A stretch of DNA of 64,000 bases from assembly GCA_017524615.1 (NCBI GenBank), contig JAFXVJ010000043.1, positions 1-64,000 of the forward strand. The letters run 5' to 3'. Below, piece by piece: positions 62,941 to 64,000 of this stretch. The DNA comes from Clostridia bacterium. GTDB taxonomy: Bacteria; Bacillota; Clostridia; Christensenellales; Aristaeellaceae. Below the pieces are notes generated by a model that was not told the origin of the DNA, ran no database searches, and saw nothing but the letters and a program-made list of their open reading frames with translations. Position numbers and translations under genes: made by a program. Numbering within the stretch: the stretch's first letter is position 1; the number at the start of each line of letters is the position of its first letter.

Positions 62941-63777
62941 TCAGTCGCCCAGCCATTCCCCGTCGAACACGAAAGCGGCGGGGCCGGTCTGATACACGTG
63001 GTTGTCTTCGGCGCTCCAGTGCAATTGCAGGTTGCCGCCGGACAGCTTCATCTGTACCGTGCGGTCGGAAAGGCCGGCCAGCACGGCAGCCACCACCGCG
63101 GCGCACGCGCCGGTGCCGCAGGCAAGGGTTTCTCCGGCGCCCCGCTCCCACACCCGCATTTGCAGGATGCCCCGGTCAATGATCCGCACGAATTCCACAT
63201 TGGTGCGCCGGGGGAACAGGGGATGATGCTCGATCATGGGGCCGATGGTGGATACGTCGATCACCTCCGGATCCCGGACGAACAGCACCGCGTGGGGGTT
63301 GCCCATGTTGACGCAGGTGATGAACCAGGTTTGCCCCAGGATCTGCAGCCGGTGGCGCAGCACGATTTCGCCTGGCAGATCCACCGGGATCAGCCGGGGG
63401 TTCAGCTCCGGCGTGCCCATGTCGGCCTTCACCCGGGCCACCTTTCCATCCTCCACCGTCAGCCACAGCTGGCGGATGCCGCTCTTGGTTTCGATGGTCA
63501 GCTCGGTTTTATCGGTCATGCCCCGGTCGTAGACGTATTTGCCCACGCAGCGGATGCCGTTGCCGCACATGTCGCCCTCGCTGCCGTCGGCGTTGAAAAT
63601 GCGCATGCTGAAATCCGCCGTGTCGCTGGGCTCGATGAGGATCAGGCCGTCCGCTCCCACGCCGAAATGGGATTTGGACATGACGATGGCCATGCGCTCC
63701 GGGTCTCTCACGATCTCTTCAAAACAGTTGATATAAATATAATCATTGCCGATGCCGTGCATCTTGGTGAATTTCAT
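62941..63777 (-). CDS. dapF: Diaminopimelate epimerase
   Basis: A 278-residue enzyme that turns LL- into meso-diaminopimelate for peptidoglycan and lysine. The two catalytic cysteines are in DMCGNGIR (C71) and ACGTGAC (C220). The N-terminal KMHGIGNDY is typical. It precedes dapL with a 168-bp gap and follows argS. The gap includes a GAACC/GGTTC hairpin near 62900 of uncertain role. Confidence 0.97.
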   Translation of the reverse strand: MKFTKMHGIGNDYIYINCFEEIVRDPERMAIVMSKSHFGVGADGLILIEPSDTADFSMRIFNADGSEGDMCGNGIRCVGKYVYDRGMTDKTELTIETKSGIRQLWLTVEDGKVARVKADMGTPELNPRLIPVDLPGEIVLRHRLQILGQTWFITCVNMGNPHAVLFVRDPEVIDVSTIGPMIEHHPLFPRRTNVEFVRIIDRGILQMRVWERGAGETLACGTGACAAVVAAVLAGLSDRTVQMKLSGGNLQLHWSAEDNHVYQTGPAAFVFDGEWLGD

Positions 63778-63831
63778 GGCGCTGCCTCCTTTCGGCCTTA
63801 CCTTCTGTATATGTTGCGCCGATCCCCGGCG

Positions 63832-64000
63832 TTACATGCGCTCCGGGGCGGAGAGACCGATCAGGTACAGCCCGGTCTTGATCACCTGGCGGCAGGCGTC
63901 CGTCAATTGCAGGCGGGCGGCCGTGGCGCCGGCATCGTCGTCCAGGATGCGGTGCTCGTAATAGAATTTATTGTACGCCTTGGCGATTTCCGTGGTGGCC
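63832..64000 (-). CDS. argS: Arginyl-tRNA synthetase, C-terminal fragment
   Basis: The last 56 residues are visible; the gene continues past the window edge. The sequence ...IAKAYNKFYYEHRILDD and GLYLIGLSAPERM-stop is the typical end of the ArgS DALR anticodon-binding domain. It charges tRNA-Arg. It lies 54 bp upstream of dapF on the same strand. Confidence 0.85.
   Translation of the reverse strand, partial: ATTEIAKAYNKFYYEHRILDDDAGATAARLQLTDACRQVIKTGLYLIGLSAPERM

Overview
The window is chromosomal DNA of a Gram-positive, spore-former-type bacterium of moderately high GC, most likely an uncultured gut or rumen member of the Clostridia. This is inferred from the ECF transporter module, LL-diaminopimelate aminotransferase (dapL), CIRCE-controlled groESL, GerMN lipoproteins, DegV, an LplB/YtcP-type sugar transporter, strong GGAGG ribosome sites and sigma-A promoters. 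No rRNA, tRNA, CRISPR array, transposase or phage gene was seen.

Layout. 1-10119 is mostly minus strand: degV, an SH3b/NodB polysaccharide deacetylase, then an envelope-looking run (pyrimidine-nucleoside phosphorylase, a secreted protein, a zinc-ribbon/TPR membrane protein, an acyltransferase). 10235-23130 is mostly plus strand: a 1163-residue SH3b/peptidoglycan-binding protein, a flavoprotein, a flavin reductase-like protein, dnaX, a membrane protein, a DUF6062-type protein and two tandem GerMN lipoproteins, with a SPOR protein on the other strand. 23163-30544 holds a membrane-anchored beta-propeller protein, the rsmE-small membrane protein-mtaB operon, a putative zinc protease and a cytidylate kinase-like protein. 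30912-34119 holds ecfA1-ecfA2-ecfT and yajC. 35291-37033 holds cysK divergent from an Rrf2 regulator.

The likely replication origin lies at about 38520-38830, between dnaA (leftward) and parB-parA plus a small unknown gene. dnaN, rpmH and rnpA are not beside dnaA. A CorC/HlyC-type protein, a NUDIX hydrolase and a MutY-acetyltransferase fusion follow, then groES-groEL. 48382-59991 looks like a plant-polysaccharide locus: three Gfo/Idh/MocA oxidoreductases, two sugar permeases, a binding protein, an AraC regulator and a large secreted CE15-like glucuronoyl esterase. The window ends with argS (partial), dapF, dapL and purA on the minus strand.

The most unusual structure is in the non-coding DNA: two families of short elements without genes. 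One is about 200 bp, with TTCTTCACGGA ends, and folds into a long imperfect hairpin. The other carries perfect 10-bp ATACTATTCT terminal inverted repeats, in a 567-bp form and a 111-bp internally deleted form. The second family sits beside or inside the first at three places, one of them next to the origin.
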